Of a DNA stretch of 8,583 bases, positions 1-7,064 are shown one piece after another (position 1 is the stretch's first letter; each line of letters begins with the position of its first letter). The DNA comes from Clostridia bacterium (GTDB lineage: Bacteria > Bacillota_A > Clostridia > Oscillospirales > CAG-382): assembly GCA_017615235.1 (NCBI GenBank), contig JAGAAM010000205.1, positions 1 through 8,583 of the forward strand, read 5' to 3'. Under the pieces are notes generated by a model that ran no database searches, was not told where the DNA came from, and saw only the letters and a list, made by a program, of their open reading frames with translations. Made by a program: the position numbers and the translations under genes.

Positions 1-2
1 TC

Positions 3-1343
3 TCGGCTGCGGATTCGGCAAATTCCGCCGCATACGCCGCGTCAGGCGCGGGCGATTCTGCATACGCCGCCGCTTCTTTGGCGAATACCGCCGCCGCAGG
101 CGCGGCGAACGTGAATATCTCCGCGGTGCAGACCGGCACCGGAGCCTCCGTCACCGTCACCGACCGCGAAGGGGTCCAGACCACCGTCCACATCGACGTC
201 CTGAACGTCGTCGACGACTGGAGCAGGATCGCGTCGGCGGTGAGGACCGGGCTCGGAAGCGCGCTGTTCCCGGTAGGCACGGAGTTTTACACCACCGATT
301 CCGTCACCGGCAATACGCTTGTGTGGGTCGTGGTCCGGCATAACGTCCGAAACGGTTCCGGCGATTCGCAAAAACTGCTTCCCGCCGATACTTCGCTGGA
401 TTACGCGATGGTGCTTAAACTGAAAAACGTTTACAGCAAGGCGAACGGTGATTATCAGCCTGTAGACTTCTCCGCGAGACAGGCGATCTTTTACTGCCCG
501 AACGGACTTGCGGCGGGCGATTATTATTTCGATATCGGATACAGCATCCGTTCCGTGACCGCCGGTACTTACCGCTTCACGCTCGCTTCGGCCGTCCCCG
601 CAGGCGGACAGATCGCGCTGGATCAGGGCGACGGCGTCGCGCTGACTTCGAACACTTTATCGGTCTATCCGTCTCCGGGAGCCGTTACTCCTTCGCAAAG
701 CGGGATATCCGTTCTTTCGGGCAGTTCCGGGACTTATCTCGGATACGTAAACGAGATCAGCACGGTAGAAAGCCAGTCCGGAGTCAAGCTCAACTGCGGC
801 AAAAGAGTATTTTGCGGTTCCGCAAATTACGCTCAGGGTGCGTTAAGACAATGGCTCAACAGCGCCGGCGCAGGATCTTACTGGGAGCCGAAGACGGGTT
901 TTGACCGTCCGCCGTCCTGGGACGGGTCGCTTTCCGGATTCAGGCGCGGACTCCCGGCGGAGTTCGATCTTTTCGTATGTCCCGCGGCCGTTCCGTGTTC
1001 GGCGAACGCGTATTTCGAGTCGGCAAGCCTCGACGGGACTGTTTACACTTTATCCGGCGGATATACCTTAACGGACAAATACTTCGTGCTGTCACGCCCG
1101 GAGTATTTCGGGAATTACGAGACTATCATAGCGCACGACGGAACGCTTCTCGATTATTACGACGGAGCCGGACAGACCGGAAGGGTCACCCGTGACGTCG
1201 CCGGGACCGCGAGGATCAGCGTTACGAGAACGCCGCACGCTTCGTCAACGTCCGGGTTGAGGTCGGTAGCCGCGTCCGGCGATATGAGTACCTGGAACGG
1301 CGTCGATCAGGTCGGAGTCGTCCCGGCGTGCCTGATAGGATAA
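3..1343 (+). CDS. Phage tail fibre / baseplate adhesin, partial at 5' end
   Basis: The reading frame is open to the left edge, so the true start lies outside the window; 446 codons are visible. The TTG at 78 is in frame but has no ribosome binding site and is not taken as the start. Residues 1-37 (counted from base 3) are an Ala/Ser/Asn-rich stretch with alanine at regular spacing, like the stalk segments of trimeric phage fibres. The middle is beta-rich with no motif I recognise. From about residue 255 to the end it resembles the DUF6273-type domain of gut Firmicutes prophages: a LRQWLNS motif around Trp284, FDRPPSW from Phe300, a run of aromatic and Gly residues, and a VPACLIG C-terminus. 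I infer a virion tip protein that binds the host surface. The stop codon overlaps the ribosome binding site of the next gene, which fits a late operon. The phage-structural role is fairly secure; the exact tail position is not. Confidence 0.7.
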   Translation, partial: SAADSANSAAYAASGAGDSAYAAASLANTAAAGAANVNISAVQTGTGASVTVTDREGVQTTVHIDVLNVVDDWSRIASAVRTGLGSALFPVGTEFYTTDSVTGNTLVWVVVRHNVRNGSGDSQKLLPADTSLDYAMVLKLKNVYSKANGDYQPVDFSARQAIFYCPNGLAAGDYYFDIGYSIRSVTAGTYRFTLASAVPAGGQIALDQGDGVALTSNTLSVYPSPGAVTPSQSGISVLSGSSGTYLGYVNEISTVESQSGVKLNCGKRVFCGSANYAQGALRQWLNSAGAGSYWEPKTGFDRPPSWDGSLSGFRRGLPAEFDLFVCPAAVPCSANAYFESASLDGTVYTLSGGYTLTDKYFVLSRPEYFGNYETIIAHDGTLLDYYDGAGQTGRVTRDVAGTARISVTRTPHASSTSGLRSVAASGDMSTWNGVDQVGVVPACLIG

Positions 1344-1354
1344 GGAGGATAACG

Positions 1355-1726
1355 ATGAACGAAGACCTTTACAAAAGACTGGCGAGAGCCGAAGCGATGA
1401 CGGAGTTCCAGAGAGCGGAGCTTCTTGAAAACGTAAAAGCCGCCTTTGAACGCGCGAAAGCAAATGAAAACGCCGAGGACGCAGCTTTTTTCGCCCGCAA
1501 GCTTCGCGATCTGCTTTTGAAAGAGAGCGACCCTTATATGGGCATAGACCGGCTTGGACTAACCGTTCCTTCCGGGACGACCTTTTCCGCCTGGCTCGGC
1601 TTTTTCAGAACGCTCGGCGGCGCTCTGACCGGCGAATGGGCGCAATACCGCCGCGCTCTGCGCGATATCACCGACCAGCCGGGATTCCCGCTTGGTACGG
1701 TATTCCCGGAAAAGCCGGAGGATTAA
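1355..1726 (+). CDS. Phage tail assembly chaperone-like small protein
   Basis: 123 residues. The start is ATG 1355, preceded by AAGGAGGAT at 1342-1350, six bases from GGAGG to the ATG; an in-frame ATG at 1328 lies inside the preceding gene without a binding site. Residues 1-55 are charged and predicted helical, rich in Ala, Glu, Lys and Arg, including a LRDLLLKESD segment. The last 30 residues (94-123) carry the pattern W..YR.ALRDITDQPGFP...FPEKPE, which recalls the C-terminus of the Phage_tail_APC family, usually found beside tail fibre genes. In that family the proteins are small factors encoded between tail fibre and lysis genes; the precise function here is inferred. The middle (about 62-92) is Gly/Phe/Leu-rich and less typical. 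The stop is three bases before the endolysin start, so the two are probably translated from one mRNA. Confidence 0.62.
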   Translation: MNEDLYKRLARAEAMTEFQRAELLENVKAAFERAKANENAEDAAFFARKLRDLLLKESDPYMGIDRLGLTVPSGTTFSAWLGFFRTLGGALTGEWAQYRRALRDITDQPGFPLGTVFPEKPED

Positions 1727-1732
1727 GATTTG
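1717..1732 (+). promoter_or_regulatory. Ribosome binding site and TTG start of endolysin
   Basis: GGAGGA at 1717-1722 lies seven bases before TTG 1730-1732. No ATG or GTG in this frame is better placed, and the residues right after the TTG begin the conserved first beta strand (GITVMLDPGHH). This fixes a non-ATG start. A TTG start generally lowers initiation, which could hold down lysin production; that effect is inferred. Confidence 0.75.
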
Positions 1733-2578
1733 GCGGGTATCACCGTAATGCTCGATCCCGGGCATCACGGAAGCGGATACAACCGCTCGCCGGTGCTCAA
1801 AAGCTATTACGAGAGCAACTTCACCTGGGACTTTCACATTTTACTGAAAGACGCTTTGGAAAAGTATAACGGCGTTGCCGTCCTTACTACGAGGGCAGGC
1901 AAGGACGACGACCCGGAGGTTTACAAACGCGGACGTATGGCGGAGGGCTGCGATCTGTTCGTCTCGATCCATTCCGACGCTTCGGACAACAAAAGATCCG
2001 ATCACGTAACGGTCTTTCACCAGATCGGCGAAAGCCGGTACGCGCTTGAAGGCAAAGCCTTCGCGGAACACGTCGCCCCCGCCTTGAACGCGGCGATGGA
2101 CTGTTCGCAGGAAGCGCGGATCAAAACGCGGGAAGGGAAGCGCGGCGATTATTACGGAGTGCTTCGCGGAGCCGCTTCCGTCGGCGTTCCCGCCGTGATA
2201 ATCGAGCATTCCTATCACACGAACAGCCGCGCGGCGGCGTGGCTTTCCGAAAGGAAAAACCTTGAAAAGCTTGCGGAGATCGCCGCAAAAGAGATAAGCG
2301 GATTTTTCGGTTTGAGCCTGAACGTATACTGCGGAAAACTGCCGGAGATACCGAAAGGAACGAGCCTTAAAAAGGGCGATAAAGGCGAAAAAGTCGCGCT
2401 TTTGCAGGCTTTTCTCAACCGGTACGGCGGTTACGGGCTGGTGCTTGACGGATCGTTCGGCGCAAAGACCGAAAAAGCTCTTATGGATTTTCAGGCATCC
2501 GAAGGCCTTTCCGCCGACGGGCGTTTCGGGCAGAGATCGCTCGCCGCTGCGGAACGCGCGTTGAGCCGCATGGAATAA
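1730..2578 (+). CDS. N-acetylmuramoyl-L-alanine amidase endolysin with peptidoglycan-binding domain
   Basis: 282 residues. It cleaves the bond between N-acetylmuramic acid and L-alanine in host peptidoglycan at the end of the phage cycle. Residues 4-193 form an Amidase_3 zinc domain: the DPGHH motif supplies ligand His12, Glu28 (YYESN) is the likely second ligand, His81 in SIHSDAS the third, and Glu159 in VIIEHSYHTN the catalytic glutamate. All expected residues are present, so the enzyme should be active. A short linker with prolines (about 200-211) leads to a PG_binding_1 domain, about 213-275, with KKGDKGEKVALLQ, DGSFG and TEKALMDFQ patterns. There is no signal peptide or membrane segment, so release would need a holin or similar protein, and none is seen next to it. 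It is the last gene of the phage operon and is followed at once by a terminator. A host sporulation or cell-wall amidase of the same fold is possible, but the neighbours and the lack of a signal peptide favour a phage lysin. Confidence 0.9.
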   Translation: MAGITVMLDPGHHGSGYNRSPVLKSYYESNFTWDFHILLKDALEKYNGVAVLTTRAGKDDDPEVYKRGRMAEGCDLFVSIHSDASDNKRSDHVTVFHQIGESRYALEGKAFAEHVAPALNAAMDCSQEARIKTREGKRGDYYGVLRGAASVGVPAVIIEHSYHTNSRAAAWLSERKNLEKLAEIAAKEISGFFGLSLNVYCGKLPEIPKGTSLKKGDKGEKVALLQAFLNRYGGYGLVLDGSFGAKTEKALMDFQASEGLSADGRFGQRSLAAAERALSRME

Positions 2579-2584
2579 AAAAGG

Positions 2585-2615
2585 GACCCGGAGGATCAAG
2601 CCCCTCCGGGTCTTT
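2585..2615 (+). terminator. Stem-loop terminator after endolysin, probably bidirectional
   Basis: The arms GACCCGGAGG (2585-2594) and CCTCCGGGTC (2603-2612) form a perfect 10-bp stem with an 8-base loop. The plus-strand tail is only TTT, so it is moderate in that direction. On the minus strand the stem is followed by CCTTTTTTAT, a good T-tract, but no minus-strand gene is seen that would use it. It begins right after the endolysin stop and marks the end of the phage operon. Confidence 0.75.
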
Positions 2616-2669
2616 CGCAAAAAAACGTCGGAAAACCGGGGAAAACAGAGAATTAACGCTCTAAAACTA

Positions 2670-2698
2670 TTTACAAATACTTTGTATTGTGCTATTAT
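2670..2698 (+). promoter_or_regulatory. Extended -10 promoter for the surface protein
   Basis: TTTACA (2670-2675) and TATTAT (2693-2698) are separated by 17 bases, and TG stands one base before the -10 box (2690-2691), giving an extended -10. It lies in a distinctly AT-rich patch of an otherwise GC-rich window. Predicted transcription starts near 2705, giving a leader of about 60 bases. This makes the surface gene independent of the phage operon. Confidence 0.65.
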
Positions 2699-2764
2699 AA
2701 CTATGTATGAATATTTTGAAAACCGCATTGCGCTTATCGCATTTTTGTTTTGGAGTATAGTTTT

Positions 2765-5700
2765 ATGAAGAGGTTTATCGCAATCCTTCTGGCGCTGATC
2801 GTGATGATCCCGTTGACTTCGGCTTTCGCAGTAAACGCGGAGATGAAGCTCGTATCGCGCGGGAAATCATATACCGTTTCCGGCTGCGGCACCGGCCATA
2901 TCGACGGCAGCCATTCCTATAACGCGGCTTTGACGGACGGAGCGGTGAGAAGCACGGTTTCTTACGGGGCCGATCAGTGGTTCTCCATCTCTCCGCAGAA
3001 CACCGGCAACGGCGCGAACGCTTTGCCGGTCGGCAATAAAAAGGTCTGCACCGTTATCATCGACCTCGGCAAAGTGACGGAACAGTTAGCGACGGCGCGC
3101 GTCCATATGACCACTCCCGGCGTCGCCGGAATCGGCGAGCCGACAGAAATAAGCGTATCGGTTTCGGAAGACGGCTTCGAATACACGTCCAAACTCGCGT
3201 CCGCTTCCGGTTTTCAGGCGGTTTCGGAGGCGTACTGGGTCACGCTCGGCTTCGGCGCCGGCTATTCCGCAAGATACGTCAGGTTCCAGTTCACCGTTAC
3301 CGCAAACCACAACTTTATCGATGAACTTGAGGTTTACACCGATTCCACCGCACCCCGTTACGTGCCCGGGGTTTCAAAAGCAAACGCCGGCAAGGTCGTC
3401 GTTGACGGCGACGTGACCGACGAAGGCTGGGCGCTCAACGGATGGGAGGAGGTCACTTCCGCGACCGGATTCTGGCAGAGTGCGGCGTCGACAGACGACA
3501 CTTTGAATTATAAATACCAGTTCCGTTCCGACGGCAGTTATCTTTACGGCGCCGTGATCGTCGGTCACGACCTTATCGACGGCGGCAACTCCGGAACCAA
3601 AGTCCGCATCTGGCTGCACCAGGATCCTTCGGCGAACGTCTATACTCACTTCATCGATCTTTATACGCTCGATAACGGGATACAAGCCGACGTAAGAAAA
3701 TGCAACAGCCTTGTTTCGAATACCGGCACTACGCTCCTTTCCAACACCGGCATTAAAGCCGCATACCGTTCCGGGACGGGGTCCGTCCGGTTCGAGTTCT
3801 GCGTCCCTCTGGTTTCCGTCTGCGCTTCTTCCGGCATTTCGTATTTCATCTGCGTTTCGGAATGCGGTCCGACCTGCCTTTATAACAAGGGCAGAAGCGG
3901 TCCCTCAAGTCAAACCGGATATATGCCCTACAACGACTGGGACGAGGATAACGAAACGGTCCTTTCGCTTTCCGACCTCGGATTTGTGAATTATTACCCC
4001 GCGACAGTCGCCGAGTTTGCCGAAGCGGCAGGCGTCGCGTATCCCGACAGCGAATTCGATATCACTGCGTCGATCCCTTCGGCAGGCGGAGTGCGCGGCG
4101 AAACTCTGGCGGTGACTTTCTCGTTCGTGAATATCACCTCCGCAGACCTCGCCTGGACCGATTTTACGGTAAGATACGACCCGGATATACTCTCGCTCGT
4201 TTATAACGAGGTCGACGACGTCGGCGGCGACGGCGAGCTCGTGATCTCCGGGAACGCGGTATTCCCCGGCGGATCAAACGCCTGGGAATCGCTGTCGTAT
4301 TACGACGCGGATTATCCCGGCAGGATCGCGATACGCTTTGCCTCGACCGTTCCCGCGAACGCCGCGGTGAACGACGGCGATCTCAGCGTGACCCTTACTT
4401 TCAGGGTCGCAAACGACGCTCCCGACAGCGTCGGGCTTTGGGTCCCCAACGGCAGCGTGCGCGGAGGCAGCTCCGATATGGATTCTTTCCCCGGCAACGG
4501 CTGTTATCTGGTATTTGACGTTTCCGATCCGGAGGCCGGTCCCGGAACCGTGGATTACGCTTCCGCGGCAGGCGCAGACAACGCGGGAGCAAAATTTGAC
4601 GTTTTGCTTTCCTTCGATAATGACGTTTACCGTACCGCCGGATACGCCGGTCTGACCGTGAACGTTGAAAACGTCAACGCTTACGATATAATGTTCGTAG
4701 AATTCGACGTCCGCTACGATCCCGAAAAGTTGGAGTTTATTTATGACGCCGACGGAGATATCGGCGGCGACGGCGAGCTTTTGCTCGATTCTTTCGCGGT
4801 CCATCCCGGCAGCGCGGACAGCTGGGAATCGATGTCGTACTTCGATCCGAACGCACCCGGGACCGTCCGCGTAAGATACGGAACGGCAAGTCAGGCGTCC
4901 GTGGCTTCGGGCGACGGCGATCTTTATTTCGTATTCCCGTTCAGGATAAAAGGCAACGCCGACGAGGGCACCGCGGGCGCGTGGGTGCCGAGCTCATCCG
5001 TTTACGGCGGCAGTACCGAATACGAGGAATACCGCGGCAACGGCAGCGTGGATACTTTCACGGTATCCGCCGCCACCCGTGCAACGATGCTTACCGCTAC
5101 GGCGGTGCTTCAGGGAAAACTCGCCATCGCGTTCAAACTTGCTCTTCCGGAAGCGATACTTAACGACAGCGGCGCTTTCGTCCGCTTCACCGGAACGAAC
5201 GGATATACCGACGTTTTGGTTTCCGATGCGACGGTTTCCGGCGGGAACCGCGTGTTCATCTACCGGCTCACGGCAAAAGAATACCGTGATAAAATCAATC
5301 TTCGCCTGTATTGCGGAAACGGCGACGGGGCCGCGATAATCGGCAATTCCGGCACGGATTACGCAAACGGCGTCGATTACTCGCTTGAAACTTACGTCGA
5401 AAAGATATCCGTGCAGAGTTCCGACGCGGATATGATCGCGCTGGCGCGGACGATGGATTATTACGGCACCGCGGCTCAGCTGTATTTCGGATATAATTCC
5501 GACGGGCTTTCACTTCCTTCGGAGGTAACGTCCGTGACCGCTTCGCAGCTTAATGAATACGCAGGCGTGTTCGAAGGTTCGCTCCCGTCCGGCATCACCG
5601 GCAGGACTATCGCGCTCCAGCTCGTTACCGGAACGAGGCTGCGCATAACCTTCAAGTCGGATTCTTCGGTCTCCCCGAACGATTATACGTTCAGGATCGA

Positions 5701-5950
5701 CGACAGACAGGTCTATCCTTCGCGCCAGGACGACGGCAGTTATTACCTTGACGTCTCCGGTATCGCAGCGAAGGACCTTGACGATGCCCACACCTTCTCG
5801 GTGTCATACGGCGGAACGGACTATACGGTCACGGCAAGCGCGCTGACCTACGCGCGCGCCTGCGTCGTCAACGGCGACACCGCCCGTGCGAACCTCGGCA
5901 AGGCTTTGTATCTTTATAATCAGGCCGCGAACGTATATTTCCACAATTGA
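2765..5950 (+). CDS. Secreted multidomain surface protein with discoidin-like, CBM9-like and tandem cohesin-like domains
   Basis: 1061 residues. ATG 2765 is chosen because it begins a classic signal peptide (MKRFIAILLALIV..., likely cut near Ala22 or Ala25) and GGAG lies nine bases upstream (2752-2755); an in-frame TTG at 2750 overlaps that site. Domains by pattern: discoidin / F5-F8 type C-like, about 29-192 (strands ending YSARYVRFQF and IDELEVY); CBM9/DOMON-like, about 205-413 (GKVVVDGDVTDEGW start, tryptophan-rich strands); cohesin-like 1, about 432-587; cohesin-like 2, about 609-768; C-terminal module, 775-1061, ending in YLYNQAANVYF. Both cohesin-like units contain RYDP, GGDGEL, WES.SY and WVP..SV.GGS. 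No catalytic domain, dockerin or LPXTG anchor is seen, so it looks like a binding or scaffolding protein on the cell surface or released. Cohesins normally bind dockerins, but these could instead be generic Ig-like beta-sandwiches. It is followed 14 bases later by a micro-protein gene. Secretion and repeats are directly visible; domain names are recognised by eye. Confidence 0.72.
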   Translation: MKRFIAILLALIVMIPLTSAFAVNAEMKLVSRGKSYTVSGCGTGHIDGSHSYNAALTDGAVRSTVSYGADQWFSISPQNTGNGANALPVGNKKVCTVIIDLGKVTEQLATARVHMTTPGVAGIGEPTEISVSVSEDGFEYTSKLASASGFQAVSEAYWVTLGFGAGYSARYVRFQFTVTANHNFIDELEVYTDSTAPRYVPGVSKANAGKVVVDGDVTDEGWALNGWEEVTSATGFWQSAASTDDTLNYKYQFRSDGSYLYGAVIVGHDLIDGGNSGTKVRIWLHQDPSANVYTHFIDLYTLDNGIQADVRKCNSLVSNTGTTLLSNTGIKAAYRSGTGSVRFEFCVPLVSVCASSGISYFICVSECGPTCLYNKGRSGPSSQTGYMPYNDWDEDNETVLSLSDLGFVNYYPATVAEFAEAAGVAYPDSEFDITASIPSAGGVRGETLAVTFSFVNITSADLAWTDFTVRYDPDILSLVYNEVDDVGGDGELVISGNAVFPGGSNAWESLSYYDADYPGRIAIRFASTVPANAAVNDGDLSVTLTFRVANDAPDSVGLWVPNGSVRGGSSDMDSFPGNGCYLVFDVSDPEAGPGTVDYASAAGADNAGAKFDVLLSFDNDVYRTAGYAGLTVNVENVNAYDIMFVEFDVRYDPEKLEFIYDADGDIGGDGELLLDSFAVHPGSADSWESMSYFDPNAPGTVRVRYGTASQASVASGDGDLYFVFPFRIKGNADEGTAGAWVPSSSVYGGSTEYEEYRGNGSVDTFTVSAATRATMLTATAVLQGKLAIAFKLALPEAILNDSGAFVRFTGTNGYTDVLVSDATVSGGNRVFIYRLTAKEYRDKINLRLYCGNGDGAAIIGNSGTDYANGVDYSLETYVEKISVQSSDADMIALARTMDYYGTAAQLYFGYNSDGLSLPSEVTSVTASQLNEYAGVFEGSLPSGITGRTIALQLVTGTRLRITFKSDSSVSPNDYTFRIDDRQVYPSRQDDGSYYLDVSGIAAKDLDDAHTFSVSYGGTDYTVTASALTYARACVVNGDTARANLGKALYLYNQAANVYFHN
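4058..5068 (+). repeat. Tandem duplicated cohesin-like domain coding region
   Basis: Two copies of one domain lie in the same frame with a 540-base offset, measured from the GGDGEL codons at 4223 and 4763. The DNA is nearly identical at that motif (CGGCGGCGACGGCGAGCT in both copies) but diverged elsewhere, while the protein pattern is kept: RYDP, GGDGEL, WES.SY, DGDL, WVP..SV.GGS, GNG. This is an old intragenic duplication rather than a recent copy. Confidence 0.8.
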
Positions 5951-5964
5951 GCGGAGGCAGGAAA

Positions 5965-6096
5965 ATGAAGAACGTAAACGAAGAAAAGAAATATTACGAG
6001 GATATGAAGCTTGAAGTCATACTCTTTGACTGCCCCGACGTCATCATAACCAGCAACGAAAGCGACGACTGGGCGGAAGAGGACGACAACTTCTGA
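5965..6096 (+). CDS. Acidic 43-residue micro-protein linked to the surface protein
   Basis: The gene starts at ATG 5965 with GGAGG at 5953-5957, seven bases away, and ends at TGA 6094-6096. It begins 14 bases after the surface-protein stop and precedes the shared terminator, so the two genes are most likely co-transcribed. The protein begins MKNVNEEKKYYEDM, continues with a hydrophobic patch (LEVILFDCPDVIITS), and ends in a very acidic tail with Asp/Glu, one Trp and a terminal Phe. It has a single Cys and no signal peptide or membrane helix. The shape (a KKY start, an EVI.F strand, a DVI.TS strand, then a variable acidic tail) recalls short hypothetical proteins I associate with gut Clostridia, but I cannot check this here. 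Function is unknown. It could be a RiPP-like precursor (leader plus acidic core), a chaperone or regulator of the surface protein, or a small structural tag. No modifying enzyme is seen beside it. Confidence 0.72.
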   Translation: MKNVNEEKKYYEDMKLEVILFDCPDVIITSNESDDWAEEDDNF

Positions 6097-6117
6097 TATC
6101 GCTTTACCGCAAAAAAC

Positions 6118-6146
6118 AAGGACAGGCAGCGACGCCTGTCCTTTTT
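6118..6146. terminator. Bidirectional terminator between converging operons
   Basis: AAGGACAGGC (6118-6127) and GCCTGTCCTT (6134-6143) form a perfect 10-bp stem around a 6-base loop. On the plus strand the stem runs into TTTTT (6142-6146). On the minus strand it is followed by GTTTTTTGC. It therefore serves both the surface-protein/micro-protein unit and the leftward exporter operon. Confidence 0.9.
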
Positions 6147-6161
6147 CTGTATACCGTCAGA

Positions 6162-7064
6162 TCATTTTGCCTTTGAACGCTTGGTGATAACGTGGAAGAC
6201 CACGAACAGTCCGGTGAAGAAGAGCACCGCCGCGGCTATGACGACCAGGTTCACCCATTCGGGAACGAGGTTATCAAAGAAGTAAAGCCTGCAGTCCACG
6301 CTGTCGCGGATGCCCTCAACCGCCTGCGGCGGGATGCCGGCTTTTTCCATTTCCGCGAACACTCCGCGCATCATATCGTTCTTCAGAAGCGCGGTGCCGT
6401 AGGTGCCGGGGAGGAACATTATCACGTTACGCAATCCTTCGGAGAACGTGGAGATCGGCATATAAGCGCCGCAGATGAAGCCGTAGCCCGCGCTTATGAC
6501 CGTTCCGACTGCGGACGCCTGACCGTTCGTTTTAAGGAAGAAGTTCACACAGCTCGAAAGCGCTGTGCCGAACAGAGTGAGCAGGAACACGTCGAGTATG
6601 ACGTGGATCACGTCGCTGACCGTCAGATACCAGCCCTGCGTCGAAAGATAGATAAGGCATACCGAAAGCGCCGAAAAGGCGATTATCAGCGTCGCGAACG
6701 ACGATGCGACGTAATACCCGGTGCCGAGATAGGCGCGTCTCACCGGCGAGACCGTGAAATCGCGGAACACGCCGTTAGCCTTGTCCTGGATCATCAGAAG
6801 GTTCGAGCAGAACGATACGGTTATGCAGGATACCGCCAGGAGCGCCGAGATCAGCTGGCTGACGACCGTTCCGTCGATAAGCTGATCCGGGATCGAAAAT
6901 CCCTCCGGAAGAGCGACGACGAAGCTTTCGCGGTAGACTTTGGCAAGGAAGGTGGCGTAAAGAACAAGCAGGATCATCGGCGTGATAAGCGCCGAGAAGA
7001 ACATCCCTTTGTCCTTGAAAAACAGTTTTACGTTCCTGTTTATTATCCGTATAAGCGTTTTCAT
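6162..7064 (-). CDS. ABC-2 type transporter permease (DrrB-like)
   Basis: 300 residues; the membrane half of an ABC exporter. Six hydrophobic segments can be placed at about 20-41, 67-92, 116-141, 150-176, 184-205 and 271-294, the usual ABC-2 layout, with a cytoplasmic N-terminus rich in Lys and Arg. The stretch FRDFTVSPVRR (100-110), between the second and third segments, and GAYMPISTF in the fifth are typical of this family, which exports drugs, polysaccharides or peptides. Residues 207-270 form a large loop before the last segment. The ATG overlaps the ATPase stop as ATGA, and a strong GGGAGGTGA site lies inside the end of the ATPase gene, so the two are translationally coupled and almost surely form one complex. 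The substrate cannot be told from the sequence. Confidence 0.88.
   Translation of the reverse strand: MKTLIRIINRNVKLFFKDKGMFFSALITPMILLVLYATFLAKVYRESFVVALPEGFSIPDQLIDGTVVSQLISALLAVSCITVSFCSNLLMIQDKANGVFRDFTVSPVRRAYLGTGYYVASSFATLIIAFSALSVCLIYLSTQGWYLTVSDVIHVILDVFLLTLFGTALSSCVNFFLKTNGQASAVGTVISAGYGFICGAYMPISTFSEGLRNVIMFLPGTYGTALLKNDMMRGVFAEMEKAGIPPQAVEGIRDSVDCRLYFFDNLVPEWVNLVVIAAAVLFFTGLFVVFHVITKRSKAK

Noticed and set aside
2621..2660. Small palindrome around CGGAAAACCG after the first terminator, as an attachment-site core
   Set aside because: The stem is only three to four bases, and no second copy was noticed within the window, so there is no support for an att site.
1841..2728. A 295-codon open frame on the minus strand
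   Set aside because: It is antisense to the endolysin, whose catalytic motifs are intact. The translated product is Arg/Phe-rich with no domain pattern, as expected for the shadow of a GC-rich gene.
2729..2746. Hairpin TGCG-CTTAT-CGCA followed by five T in the surface gene leader, as a possible attenuator
   Set aside because: A four-base-pair stem is too weak to terminate, and nothing else in the 60-base leader suggests a riboswitch.
4274..4804. A 176-codon minus-strand frame inside the surface gene
   Set aside because: It is antisense to the cohesin-like repeats, which have clear repeated protein motifs in the plus frame; it has no ribosome binding site of note.
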